Notes under the pieces: model-generated | Told to the model about the DNA's origin: nothing | The model's database searches: none | The model's input: only the letters and a program-made list of their open reading frames with translations | Made by a program: the position numbers and the translations under genes | Assembly: GCF_018390535.1 (NCBI RefSeq) | Contig: NZ_JAHBBW010000005.1 | Span: 186,001 to 250,000 of the forward strand | Origin: Bacteroides propionicigenes | Lineage (GTDB): Bacteria; Bacteroidota; Bacteroidia; Bacteroidales; Bacteroidaceae | Direction of reading: 5' to 3' | DNA length: 64,000 nucleotides | Shown: in pieces, positions 52,719 through 64,000 of the stretch | How the letters are laid out: each line of letters opens with the position of its first letter | Numbering within the stretch: the stretch's first letter is position 1

Positions 52719-53426
52719 ATGTTTCCCATCATATTCGTATCACTCGGTCCCGGCGAAGCCGAACTGATTACCCTGAAAGGACTGAAAGCGCTGCAAAACG
52801 CCGATTGCATCTTCTGTCCCGAAACACCCGCCCGAGACGGTCGTCTCCTGTCACGCGCCGCCGACATCATGCTCCAACTCGACATTCCTGCCGACCATAT
52901 CCACCGTTTCTCCCTACCCATGAGCAAACAGCGGATGGATGCCCTCAACGCTTACGACCAAGTATATGCCGCCGCCCTTTCACTGCATCATGCAGGCAAG
53001 AGAGTGGCTATTGTGGCAGAAGGTGACACAGGCTTCTACTCTTCCATACATTATATATATGAGAAACTGCAAGCCGGCGGTACTCCCGTAGAACAGATTG
53101 CCGGCATCCCCGCCTTCATTGCCGCCGGGGCACGAGGCGGACTGCACATCGCCAGCCAAGAAGAGCGGCTGACTGTAATTCCCGGCATCACCACCGCCGA
53201 TGAAATAGAGCAGCTGATACAATCCCGGAGCACAGTCGTCATTATGAAACTGTCGCAATGCACCGACGAAGTACACCGCTGCATCCGCCTGCATCCCGAA
53301 TACGATTATCATTATTTTGAGAATGTAGGCACTCCGCAGGAGAAATACATTTGTGACACACGACAGATTGAAGCCCTTCACTTTCCTTATTTCTCCCTAA
53401 TAATTATTCGCCACAATAGCTTCTGA
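52719..53426 (+). CDS. cbiL: Cobalt-precorrin-2 C20-methyltransferase
   Basis: The 235-residue tetrapyrrole methylase begins IIFVSLGPGEAELITLKGLKAL and has EGDTGFYSSIHYI in the second substrate loop and PGITT later, as in CbiL/CobI. It supplies the C20 methylation step missing from the main cbi operon, from which it is separated by btuFCD and the rcl-like genes. It is transcribed alone, divergent from the AraC-type regulator. No riboswitch is visible in its 118-base upstream region. Confidence 0.92.
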   Translation: MFPIIFVSLGPGEAELITLKGLKALQNADCIFCPETPARDGRLLSRAADIMLQLDIPADHIHRFSLPMSKQRMDALNAYDQVYAAALSLHHAGKRVAIVAEGDTGFYSSIHYIYEKLQAGGTPVEQIAGIPAFIAAGARGGLHIASQEERLTVIPGITTADEIEQLIQSRSTVVIMKLSQCTDEVHRCIRLHPEYDYHYFENVGTPQEKYICDTRQIEALHFPYFSLIIIRHNSF

Positions 53427-53514
53427 TGCCGATTTAATACATTTTCGCACAGAGTACGAGTGATTTTTGCAGAAATGGCTTACCTTTGCACTTTATAATT
53501 AAAAAGATAAAGAC

Positions 53515-53910
53515 ATGAAGAAACTTGCTTTTTATATGTTAATGCTCGTTATGAGTATCGGTTATGCTTATGCACAAGGTCAGGCAGATATCAAATTCGA
53601 AAAGACCACCCACGATTTCGGAACATTCTCAGAAAACAGTCCGGTGGTAAGTTATACATTTAAATTTACCAATGTGGGTGATGCTCCGCTGGTAATCCAC
53701 CAAGCCGTGGCATCTTGCGGATGTACAGTGCCCGAATATACTCAAGAACCGGTAATGCCCGGAAAAACCGGAACTATCAAGATTACCTACAACGGTACAG
53801 GCAAATATCCCGGACACTTCAAGAAGTCCATTACATTACGCACCAATGCCAAAACTGAGATGATGCGGATATTTGTTGAAGGTGATATGACTGCCAAAGA
53901 TGCCAAATAA
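53515..53910 (+). CDS. DUF1573 exported protein
   Basis: The 131-residue precursor has a signal peptide ending A-Y-A-Q (about 21) and an Ig-like DUF1573 domain with IKFEKTTHDFGTF, FTNVGDAPLVI and ASCGCTVPEY, the last with two conserved cysteines. Common in Bacteroidota envelopes, function unknown. A -7 box TACCTTTG (53481-53488) lies just upstream. Monocistronic, with its own terminator. Confidence 0.88.
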   Translation: MKKLAFYMLMLVMSIGYAYAQGQADIKFEKTTHDFGTFSENSPVVSYTFKFTNVGDAPLVIHQAVASCGCTVPEYTQEPVMPGKTGTIKITYNGTGKYPGHFKKSITLRTNAKTEMMRIFVEGDMTAKDAK

Positions 53911-53930
53911 GCGTTTTTATGCTACAGAAT

Positions 53931-53962
53931 AAAGGAGAATTTTTTAATTCTCCTTTTTTTTT
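53931..53962 (+). terminator. Intrinsic terminator after the DUF1573 gene
   Basis: AAAGGAGAATT and AATTCTCCTTT form an 11-bp stem around four T, followed by a run of T. Confidence 0.85.
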
Positions 53963-54072
53963 GCTTTCTTTGAAGTCTATAACAAATTTGACTTGTGAAA
54001 TGAACTTACATATTCACAATACTAAATCCAATACATATCGCAATCATAACAATAAAAAATAAAACAGCTATT

Positions 54073-56064
54073 ATGAAACAAGAAGAAGAGAAACTTACCG
54101 GCTTGCCGGAAAATGCATTCCGTGAGCTAAAGCCGGGAGAAGTCTACAACCCCTTGATGAGTCCTGACAAAAAATATCCGGAGGTAAACCTTTGGTCGGT
54201 ACTGTGGGGTATTGCTATGGCAATCCTGTTTTCGGCAGCGGCAGCCTATCTGGGACTGAAAGTGGGACAAGTATTCGAAGCGGCTATTCCTATTGCCATT
54301 ATTGCCGTTGGTGTGTCCAGTGCCGCCAAACGTAAGAATGCACTGGGCGAAAACGTTATCATCCAATCCATCGGAGCCAGTTCCGGAGTTATTGTGGCAG
54401 GCGCCATCTTCACCCTGCCCGCACTGTATATCCTGCAGGAAAGTTATCCGCAGGAAATCACCGTAACATTTGCACAGGTATTCATCAGCTCGCTGCTGGG
54501 TGGTGTGCTGGGTATTCTTTTCCTTATTCCCTTCCGTAAATATTTCGTCAGCGATATGCATGGCAAATATCCTTTTCCCGAAGCAACCGCAACAACACAA
54601 GTGCTTGTATCGGGTGAGAAAGGCGGCAGCCAAGCAAAACCGTTGTTACTGGCAGGTATTATCGGAGGCCTTTATGACTTTATAGTAGCTACTTTCGGGT
54701 GGTGGAACGAAAACTTCACAACCCGCGTATGTGGCTTCGGCGAAATGTTGGCAGAAAAGGTCAAGCTGGTGTTCAAAGTAAATACCGGAGCGGCTGTATT
54801 GGGTTTGGGGTATATTGTCGGACTGAAATACGCTTCCATTATTTGTGCCGGTTCGCTTGCTGTATGGTGGATTATCATTCCGGGTATGTCACTCATTTGG
54901 GGAGACAGCATACTGAACCAATGGAATCCGGAGATTACCGTCACCGTAGGCGCAATGTCTCCCGAAGAAATCTTCCAACACTACGCCAAAAGCATCGGCA
55001 TCGGCGGTATCGCCATGGCAGGTATCATCGGTATCATTAAGTCATGGAGTATCATCAAGAGCGCCGTAGGACTTGCTGCCAAAGAAATGGGCGGCAAGAC
55101 TGATGCCAAAGCGAACCTAAAGCGTACGCAACGCGACCTTTCCATGAAGATTATCGCTATCGGTTCTATCATCACATTGATATTGGTTACGCTATTCTTC
55201 TACTTTGATGTGATGCAGGGCAATCTGTTACATACATTGGTAGCTATTTTGCTCGTTGCAGGCATCTCATTCCTCTTTACCACTGTGGCAGCTAATGCCA
55301 TTGCCATTGTGGGAACAAATCCGGTATCGGGAATGACATTGATGACACTTATCCTTGCGTCCGTAGTAATGGTGACGGTAGGCTTGAAAGGCCCGGGTGG
55401 AATGGTAGCGGCATTGGTTATGGGTGGCGTGGTTTGTACGGCGCTGTCTATGGCAGGCGGTTTCATCACCGACCTTAAAATAGGTTATTGGCTGGGAAGC
55501 ACCCCTATAAAACAGGAAACATGGAAGTTCCTCGGAACAATTGTTTCTGCGGCTACCGTAGGTGGTGTCATGATTATCCTGAACAAGACATACGGATTTA
55601 CCAGCGGACAACTGGCAGCTCCGCAAGCCAACGCAATGGCGGCGGTAATAGAACCTCTGATGAACGGTGTAGGCGCACCCTGGTTGCTTTACGGCATCGG
55701 TGCGGTACTGGCCATCCTACTGAACGCTTGCAAAATACCTGCACTTGCCTTTGCATTGGGTATGTTCATTCCGTTGGAACTGAACGTTCCGCTGGTAGTG
55801 GGTGGCGCTGTAAACTGGTACGTAACCAGCCGCAGCAAAGACGCAGCCCTCAATGCCGAACGTGGCGAAAAAGGTACATTGCTGGCATCCGGTTTCATTG
55901 CCGGCGGTGCGCTAATGGGTGTGGTAAGTGCGGCAATGCGCTTCGGCGGTGTCAATCTGGTGAACGACGCATGGCTCAACAACACATGGTCTGAGGTGCT
56001 GGCACTGGGTGCTTATGCCATTCTGATATTCTATCTCGTAAAAGCTTCGATGAAAACCAAATAA
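54073..56064 (+). CDS. OPT-family oligopeptide transporter
   Basis: The 663-residue polytopic protein has about 14-16 transmembrane helices. It contains OPT-family blocks such as NLWSVLWGIAMAILFSAAAAYLG near the N-terminus and NPVSGMTLMTLIL in the middle. Its ENAFRELKPGEVYNPLM start resembles the YPT-like bacterial OPT subgroup. These transporters carry peptides or metal chelates using the proton gradient. It lies 163 bases after the DUF1573 gene and 44 bases before an esterase gene on the same strand. Substrate unknown. Confidence 0.9.
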   Translation: MKQEEEKLTGLPENAFRELKPGEVYNPLMSPDKKYPEVNLWSVLWGIAMAILFSAAAAYLGLKVGQVFEAAIPIAIIAVGVSSAAKRKNALGENVIIQSIGASSGVIVAGAIFTLPALYILQESYPQEITVTFAQVFISSLLGGVLGILFLIPFRKYFVSDMHGKYPFPEATATTQVLVSGEKGGSQAKPLLLAGIIGGLYDFIVATFGWWNENFTTRVCGFGEMLAEKVKLVFKVNTGAAVLGLGYIVGLKYASIICAGSLAVWWIIIPGMSLIWGDSILNQWNPEITVTVGAMSPEEIFQHYAKSIGIGGIAMAGIIGIIKSWSIIKSAVGLAAKEMGGKTDAKANLKRTQRDLSMKIIAIGSIITLILVTLFFYFDVMQGNLLHTLVAILLVAGISFLFTTVAANAIAIVGTNPVSGMTLMTLILASVVMVTVGLKGPGGMVAALVMGGVVCTALSMAGGFITDLKIGYWLGSTPIKQETWKFLGTIVSAATVGGVMIILNKTYGFTSGQLAAPQANAMAAVIEPLMNGVGAPWLLYGIGAVLAILLNACKIPALAFALGMFIPLELNVPLVVGGAVNWYVTSRSKDAALNAERGEKGTLLASGFIAGGALMGVVSAAMRFGGVNLVNDAWLNNTWSEVLALGAYAILIFYLVKASMKTK

Positions 56065-56108
56065 GCTGCGAGGATATTAAAATAAGTTCAAAGGGAACTA
56101 TATTCATT

Positions 56109-60216
<4,108 letters not shown>

Positions 60217-60228
60217 AACACTGAGATA

Positions 60229-61014
60229 ATGAAAACCTTACTCGGTATGCTTTGTACTTTGGTAATAGCATTGTCCGTTTCCGCGCAGGAAACGGGCAAT
60301 GTCATGCTGAAATACGGATTGAACTTCCTTAAAACTCCCTACGTGGCACATACGCTGGAAGTGAACGATGAGGAAAAACTTGTAGTCAACTTCGATGAAG
60401 TAGATTGCACCACTTTTGTGGAATATGTGCTTGCCCTCGCTCGCTCTCCCGTCAAGAACGAAACAATAGACAAGGCTGATTACGCACGAAGTTTGCAAAA
60501 CATCCGTTATCGTAACGGTAAGATTGACGGTTACACTTCCCGCCTACATTACATCGCTGATTGGGTGAATAACGGTGTCAGGCATGGTTTTATAGAAGAC
60601 GTAGCCGCTGCCAACAGCCCCGATACGCTAAAATTATCTCTCAATTTCATGTCCACGCATCCTAAAGCATACAAGCATTTGGAAGCTTCTCCCGAAAATA
60701 TCAGTAAGATTGAAAATATAGAAAAGGCGCTGTCCGGACAAGTTATTCATTATATCCCCAAAAATAAGTTGCCCGACAATGGTTTCAGTTGGATAAAGAA
60801 CGGCGATATCATAGCCATTACCACCAATATTCCGGGATTGGATGTTATCCATCTGGGTATTGCCTACTATGAAAAAGGAATATTGAAACTACTTCATGCT
60901 TCCTCTACCCGGAAAATGGTGGTTATTACGCAGAGACCATTAGCACAGATGCTGAAAAACAATAAAAGATTTACAGGGATTAGGGTGTTGAGAATGAAAG
61001 AAGACAAGCAATAA
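60229..61014 (+). CDS. DUF1460 N-acetylmuramoyl-L-alanine amidase-like protein
   Basis: The 261-residue precursor has a signal peptide ending V-S-A-Q (about 20). It contains the family's VDCTTFVEYVLALAR segment with the presumed catalytic Cys, a central YTSRLHYIADWVNNG with a conserved His, and C-terminal GLDVIHLGIAYY. Structures of DUF1460 members show an NlpC/P60-like cysteine peptidase fold acting on muropeptides. It lies 12 bases after the beta-galactosidase gene. The amidase role is taken from the family. Confidence 0.87.
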   Translation: MKTLLGMLCTLVIALSVSAQETGNVMLKYGLNFLKTPYVAHTLEVNDEEKLVVNFDEVDCTTFVEYVLALARSPVKNETIDKADYARSLQNIRYRNGKIDGYTSRLHYIADWVNNGVRHGFIEDVAAANSPDTLKLSLNFMSTHPKAYKHLEASPENISKIENIEKALSGQVIHYIPKNKLPDNGFSWIKNGDIIAITTNIPGLDVIHLGIAYYEKGILKLLHASSTRKMVVITQRPLAQMLKNNKRFTGIRVLRMKEDKQ

Positions 61015-61038
61015 GACATTAGAAAACACCATAAATCT

Positions 61039-61097
61039 AAAAACAATTCAAGGATGTACCCAATATTTAATAATAGGTACATCCTTGAATTGTTTTT
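61039..61097. terminator. Strong bidirectional terminator
   Basis: A perfect 22-bp inverted repeat (61039-61060 and 61076-61097) with A/T-run ends and a 15-base loop separates the convergent DUF1460 and dnaB genes. The dnaB stop codon lies immediately beside it. Confidence 0.9.
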
Positions 61098-61098
61098 A

Positions 61099-62673
61099 TC
61101 AGAACGGCAACGGTCCGTCCGACCCCACCCCACCAAACGGATTATCTGTTTGCGGCATATAGTCGGCGGCAGACGGTGGTGGTGGCGTAGAGGTACTGCT
61201 GATAGGCGCATTCATACGCGAGCCGAATGTAGCCCCGCCTCCGCCCTCAGTAGGTGGCGGAATAACCATATCGTCTTCCGGATTTTGGAATCGGGTGTAT
61301 TGACCGATAAAGCGCAAACGCACATCCCCCACCGCACCATTACGGTGCTTGGCTATAATAATCTCTGCCATACCACGCAAATCGCTGCCGTCGGCGGAAG
61401 TATAAATCTTGTAATATTCGGGACGATGGATGAAGCATACCATATCGGCATCCTGCTCGATGGCTCCGGATTCACGAAGGTCACTCAACTGCGGACGCTT
61501 GCCTTCTTCTCCTTCACGGTTTTCCACACCACGATTCAACTGCGACAGGGCAATGATAGGGATATTCAACTCCTTGGCCAGCCCCTTCAATGAACGTGAA
61601 ATCGTACTCACCTCTTCCTGACGGCTACCAAACGACATACCACTGGCATTCATCAGCTGAAGGTAGTCGATAATAATTACCCTTACCCCATGCTCACGTA
61701 CCAGACGACGGGCTTTAGTACGAAGCTCAAATACGGAAAGCGAGGGAGTATCATCCACGTAAAGCGGTGCATCCAACAAGTCGCGCAACTTATAGTCCAA
61801 TTGTTGCCATTCGTAGTCGGCAAGTTGCCCGCTCTTTATCTTCTCACTCGGAATTTCGCACACATTGGAGATAAGACGGTTCACCAACTGTACGTTGCTC
61901 ATTTCAAGGGAGAACAAGGCAACAGGATTACGGAAATTCACAGCAATGTTCTTTGCCATAGAAAGCACAAACGCTGTCTTACCCATGGCAGGACGAGCGG
62001 CTATAATAATAAGGTCGGAATTCTGCCAACCGGAAGTCATCTTATCCAACTTAGTAAATCCACTCTCAAGACCGCTTAGACCATCGGTGCGGGCGGCAGC
62101 TTTCTGAATAAGGTCGTACGCTTCGGCAATGACCGGATTAATCTGCGTATAATCCTTCTTCATGTTCTGCTGGGAAATCTCAAATAGCTTGCCTTCGGCT
62201 TCCTGCATCAGGTCGTCCACATCGAGCGTCTCGTCGAATGCCTTGGACTGGATATTACTGGTGAATGTTATCAGTTCGCGCGCCAAAGCCTTTTGGGCAA
62301 TGATGCGGGCGTGATATTCAATGTGCGCAGAAGATGCAACCTTGCTACTGAGCTGGGTAATATAGAACGGACCACCGACTTCTTCCAAGTCTCCACGTTT
62401 GGCCAGCTGTTCTTTCACGGTAAGGATATCCACCGGTTTTTGGTTGACTGCCAAATCCGTGATAGCGGAATATATCAGTTGATGCCGATGCTCGTAAAAA
62501 GATTCGGGACGGAGGATTTCGCTCACCAATGAATAAGCGTCTTTCTCAATCATCAATGCACCCAGTACGGCTTCTTCCAGTTCCGGCGCTTGCGGCTGGA
62601 TACGCCCGTAGTCGTTAACGGGTTGGGGTACTTTTGATTTCGGAGTACGGGTAGTTCGTCTTTGTTCTGCCAC
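61099..62673 (-). CDS. dnaB: Replicative DNA helicase
   Basis: The 524-residue protein has the DnaB N-terminal helical domain (PELEEAVLGALMIEKDAYSLV near 30-50) and the RecA-like C-domain with Walker A ARPAMGKTA and IIIDYLQLM. Motif H4 follows (REEVSTISRSLKGLAKELNIP type), and FIHRPEYY comes after it. The tail is Pro/Gly/Ser-rich. It unwinds DNA at the replication fork. A -7 box TATCTTTG (minus, 62746-62739) is upstream, and the leader holds short AT-rich direct repeats. Confidence 0.96.
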   Translation of the reverse strand: MAEQRRTTRTPKSKVPQPVNDYGRIQPQAPELEEAVLGALMIEKDAYSLVSEILRPESFYEHRHQLIYSAITDLAVNQKPVDILTVKEQLAKRGDLEEVGGPFYITQLSSKVASSAHIEYHARIIAQKALARELITFTSNIQSKAFDETLDVDDLMQEAEGKLFEISQQNMKKDYTQINPVIAEAYDLIQKAAARTDGLSGLESGFTKLDKMTSGWQNSDLIIIAARPAMGKTAFVLSMAKNIAVNFRNPVALFSLEMSNVQLVNRLISNVCEIPSEKIKSGQLADYEWQQLDYKLRDLLDAPLYVDDTPSLSVFELRTKARRLVREHGVRVIIIDYLQLMNASGMSFGSRQEEVSTISRSLKGLAKELNIPIIALSQLNRGVENREGEEGKRPQLSDLRESGAIEQDADMVCFIHRPEYYKIYTSADGSDLRGMAEIIIAKHRNGAVGDVRLRFIGQYTRFQNPEDDMVIPPPTEGGGGATFGSRMNAPISSTSTPPPPSAADYMPQTDNPFGGVGSDGPLPF

Positions 62674-62813
62674 TTTTTGAATTAAAAATTGAAAATTAAA
62701 AATTAAGAAATAATAGTTTGCCTTTTAAAAAGGGAAAGCAAAGATAAATGATTTTATTGAGAGCAATCAACAAATCATTGTTAAGTTTTCAATCTACTAT
62801 AAACAGAATTCAT

Positions 62814-62821
62814 TAACTTTG
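62814..62821 (+). promoter_or_regulatory. -7 box of ispE
   Basis: TAACTTTG on plus predicts transcription from about 62828, a leader of about 55 bases. No clear -33 element was found. Confidence 0.4.
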
Positions 62822-62884
62822 TCTCCGAAGCCGCTTTGGCAACCCGTTTTTTTTAATTTTCAATTCTTAAATCTCAATTAAACA

Positions 62885-63715
62885 ATGATTACTTTTCCGA
62901 ATGCTAAAATAAATTTGGGGCTGAACATTACAGAGAAACGTCCGGACGGTTACCATAATCTGGAAACCATCTTCTACCCTATTCCCATCGAAGATGCACT
63001 GGAAATAAACCTGCTGCATGACGGTGACGGAAAATATTGCCTGCATCAGGCAGGTATCGAAATAGCGGGAGAAGCGGAAAACAATCTGGTAGTAAAGGCT
63101 TATAAACTGCTGGATGAATGGTTCGACCTGCCACCGGTGGATATCCATTTGTTCAAGCACATCCCCTCGGGGGCAGGGTTGGGCGGCGGTTCGGCAGATG
63201 CGGCGTTCATGCTGAAACTGCTGAATGAGAAGTTCGGTCTCGGCTTAGGTTGCGACAAGTTGGAGGAGTACGCTGCCCGTTTGGGAGCGGACTGTGCTTT
63301 TTTCATCAGAAATACCCCCACTTATGCGGAAGGTATTGGTAATATATTCTCGCCTGTTTCCCTATCGTTGAAAGGTTATCAGCTTTGGCTGATAAAGCCG
63401 GATATATTCGTCTCTACACGGGATGCCTTTTCGCTGATAAAGCCGCACCGTCCGGAGCATCCGCTAAAGGAGGTGGTACGGTTGCCCGTTGAAGAATGGA
63501 AAAAACACATGGTAAATGACTTTGAGGAGAGCGTGTTTCCTCAATACCCCGCTATCGGAGAAATCAAAGAAGAGATGTACAAGCAAGGCGCCATTTATGC
63601 GTCAATGAGCGGTTCGGGCTCATCCGTTTACGGCTTGTTTGCAGCCGATGCCATATTACCCGACATTGACTTCGGGGAAAAAGCATTTGTCTACAAAGGG
63701 AAGCTGACTATTTGA
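62885..63715 (+). CDS. ispE: 4-diphosphocytidyl-2-C-methyl-D-erythritol kinase
   Basis: A GHMP kinase of the non-mevalonate isoprenoid pathway. The 276-residue protein has the N-terminal [21 protein letters not shown] substrate motif, the glycine-rich ATP loop [15 protein letters not shown] (about 95-108) and a C-terminal [12 protein letters not shown] motif. The length is normal. Divergent from dnaB; followed by a large AT-rich inverted repeat. Confidence 0.96.
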   Translation: MITFPNAKINLGLNITEKRPDGYHNLETIFYPIPIEDALEINLLHDGDGKYCLHQAGIEIAGEAENNLVVKAYKLLDEWFDLPPVDIHLFKHIPSGAGLGGGSADAAFMLKLLNEKFGLGLGCDKLEEYAARLGADCAFFIRNTPTYAEGIGNIFSPVSLSLKGYQLWLIKPDIFVSTRDAFSLIKPHRPEHPLKEVVRLPVEEWKKHMVNDFEESVFPQYPAIGEIKEEMYKQGAIYASMSGSGSSVYGLFAADAILPDIDFGEKAFVYKGKLTI

Positions 63716-63734
63716 TTTAAGATAAGGTGTAAGA

Positions 63735-63813
63735 TACAAAATATAAATTATGAAGTATAAATTATGAACTATGCAGATATAGCATTGTTATACTTCATAT
63801 TTTATACTTTGTA
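63735..63813. repeat. AT-rich 26-bp inverted repeat after ispE
   Basis: Arms 63735-63760 and 63788-63813 are complementary at 24 of 26 positions around a loop of 27 bases. There is no clear U run. It may act as a terminator or a processing hairpin in the ispE 3' region. Confidence 0.7.
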
Positions 63814-63835
63814 CTTATTTTACCCTTTAGATTAA

Positions 63836-64000
63836 ATGAAAAGATTTAGATTTTGTATCGTAGCAAGTATGCTACTGCTTATGTCCGCCTCTGCCTTTGC
63901 CAAAGGGCTCCCCGTAGAGATACAGACAGCCTTTGAGAAGATGTATCCGCAAGCTGAAAATGTTGAATGGGAACAGATGGCGGGATGTTATGTAGCGGAA
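63836..64000 (+). CDS. N-terminal part of a small exported PepSY-like protein
   Basis: The first 55 codons are present before the window ends. A signal peptide with cleavage near S-A-F-A (about 21) precedes an LPVEIQTAFEKMYPQAENVEWEQ segment. This resembles the repeat unit of the PepSY-like DUF2874 proteins common in Bacteroides periplasm. Function unknown; the 3' end is outside the window. Confidence 0.65.
   Translation, partial: MKRFRFCIVASMLLLMSASAFAKGLPVEIQTAFEKMYPQAENVEWEQMAGCYVAE

Overview
The window looks like a chromosomal segment of a gut Bacteroides or close relative. The evidence is Bacteroidota-type promoters (TAnnTTTG -7 boxes), surface lipoproteins with a C-S-D-D-D-D export signal, TonB-dependent receptors with a carboxypeptidase-regulatory N-domain, a DUF4374 lipoprotein, a tRNA gene without an encoded CCA, weak Shine-Dalgarno sites and short AT-rich intergenic repeats. 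No insertion sequence, phage, rRNA or CRISPR array was seen.

The dominant theme is cobalamin (B12). Reading the pathway from sirohydrochlorin, the window encodes: two CbiK-type cobaltochelatase homologues (28060 and 38105, both with export signals); CbiL (52719); the fusions CbiH-CbiC, CbiE-CbiT, CbiG-CbiF and CbiJ-CbiD (39067-45598); CbiA and a PduO-type adenosyltransferase (15423-17395); CbiP, CobD and CbiB (6649-10229); and CobU, CobT, CobS and CobC (3796-6665). This is close to a complete anaerobic route to adenosylcobalamin, apart from lower-ligand base synthesis and dedicated cobalt import. Transport genes are BtuB (25920), a BtuFCD-like ABC importer (46281-49616), and a TonB receptor/DUF4374/PepSY operon with the architecture of the Xus xenosiderophore system (32261-37546).

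Four cobalamin riboswitches are visible. They precede (i) a Cys-rich CWC protein plus a biotin-dependent acyl-CoA carboxylase (minus), (ii) btuB-cbiK (plus), (iii) nrdD-nrdG (minus), and (iv) the Xus-like operon (minus). The cobU and cbiP operons have promoters close to their start codons with no room for a riboswitch, and the cbi operon has only a short leader.

Layout: 1-3506, AT-rich accessory stretch of unknown exported or lipoproteins; 3574-3646, tRNA-Gly(CCC); 3796-10229, late cobalamin genes; 10342-15133, TolC/HlyD/fused ABC-2 permease exporter; 15229-15296, predicted minus-strand small RNA; 15423-17395, pduO and cbiA; 17477-19654, AmgK-like kinase fused to a RapZ C-terminal domain, plus MurU-like nucleotidyltransferase (muropeptide recycling); 19672-21360, AspT/YidE-type transporter; 21467-25246, carboxylase operon; 25328-38104, the riboswitch-rich B12-responsive region; 38105-46266, cbi operon ending in a beta-barrel gene; 46281-49616, btuFCD; 49711-52600, rclA/rclC-like genes with an AraC regulator; 52719, cbiL; 53515-61014, DUF1573 protein, OPT transporter, esterase, GH2 beta-galactosidase and DUF1460 amidase; 61099-62673, dnaB; 62885-63715, ispE; 63836 to the end, start of a small exported protein.

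The most unusual element is at 32261-39049. A Xus-like outer-membrane uptake operon sits under a B12 riboswitch and is divergent from an exported chelatase homologue that leads the corrin-ring operon. I suggest it imports cobalt, a cobalt complex or a tetrapyrrole/corrinoid when B12 is scarce. This is an inference from context.
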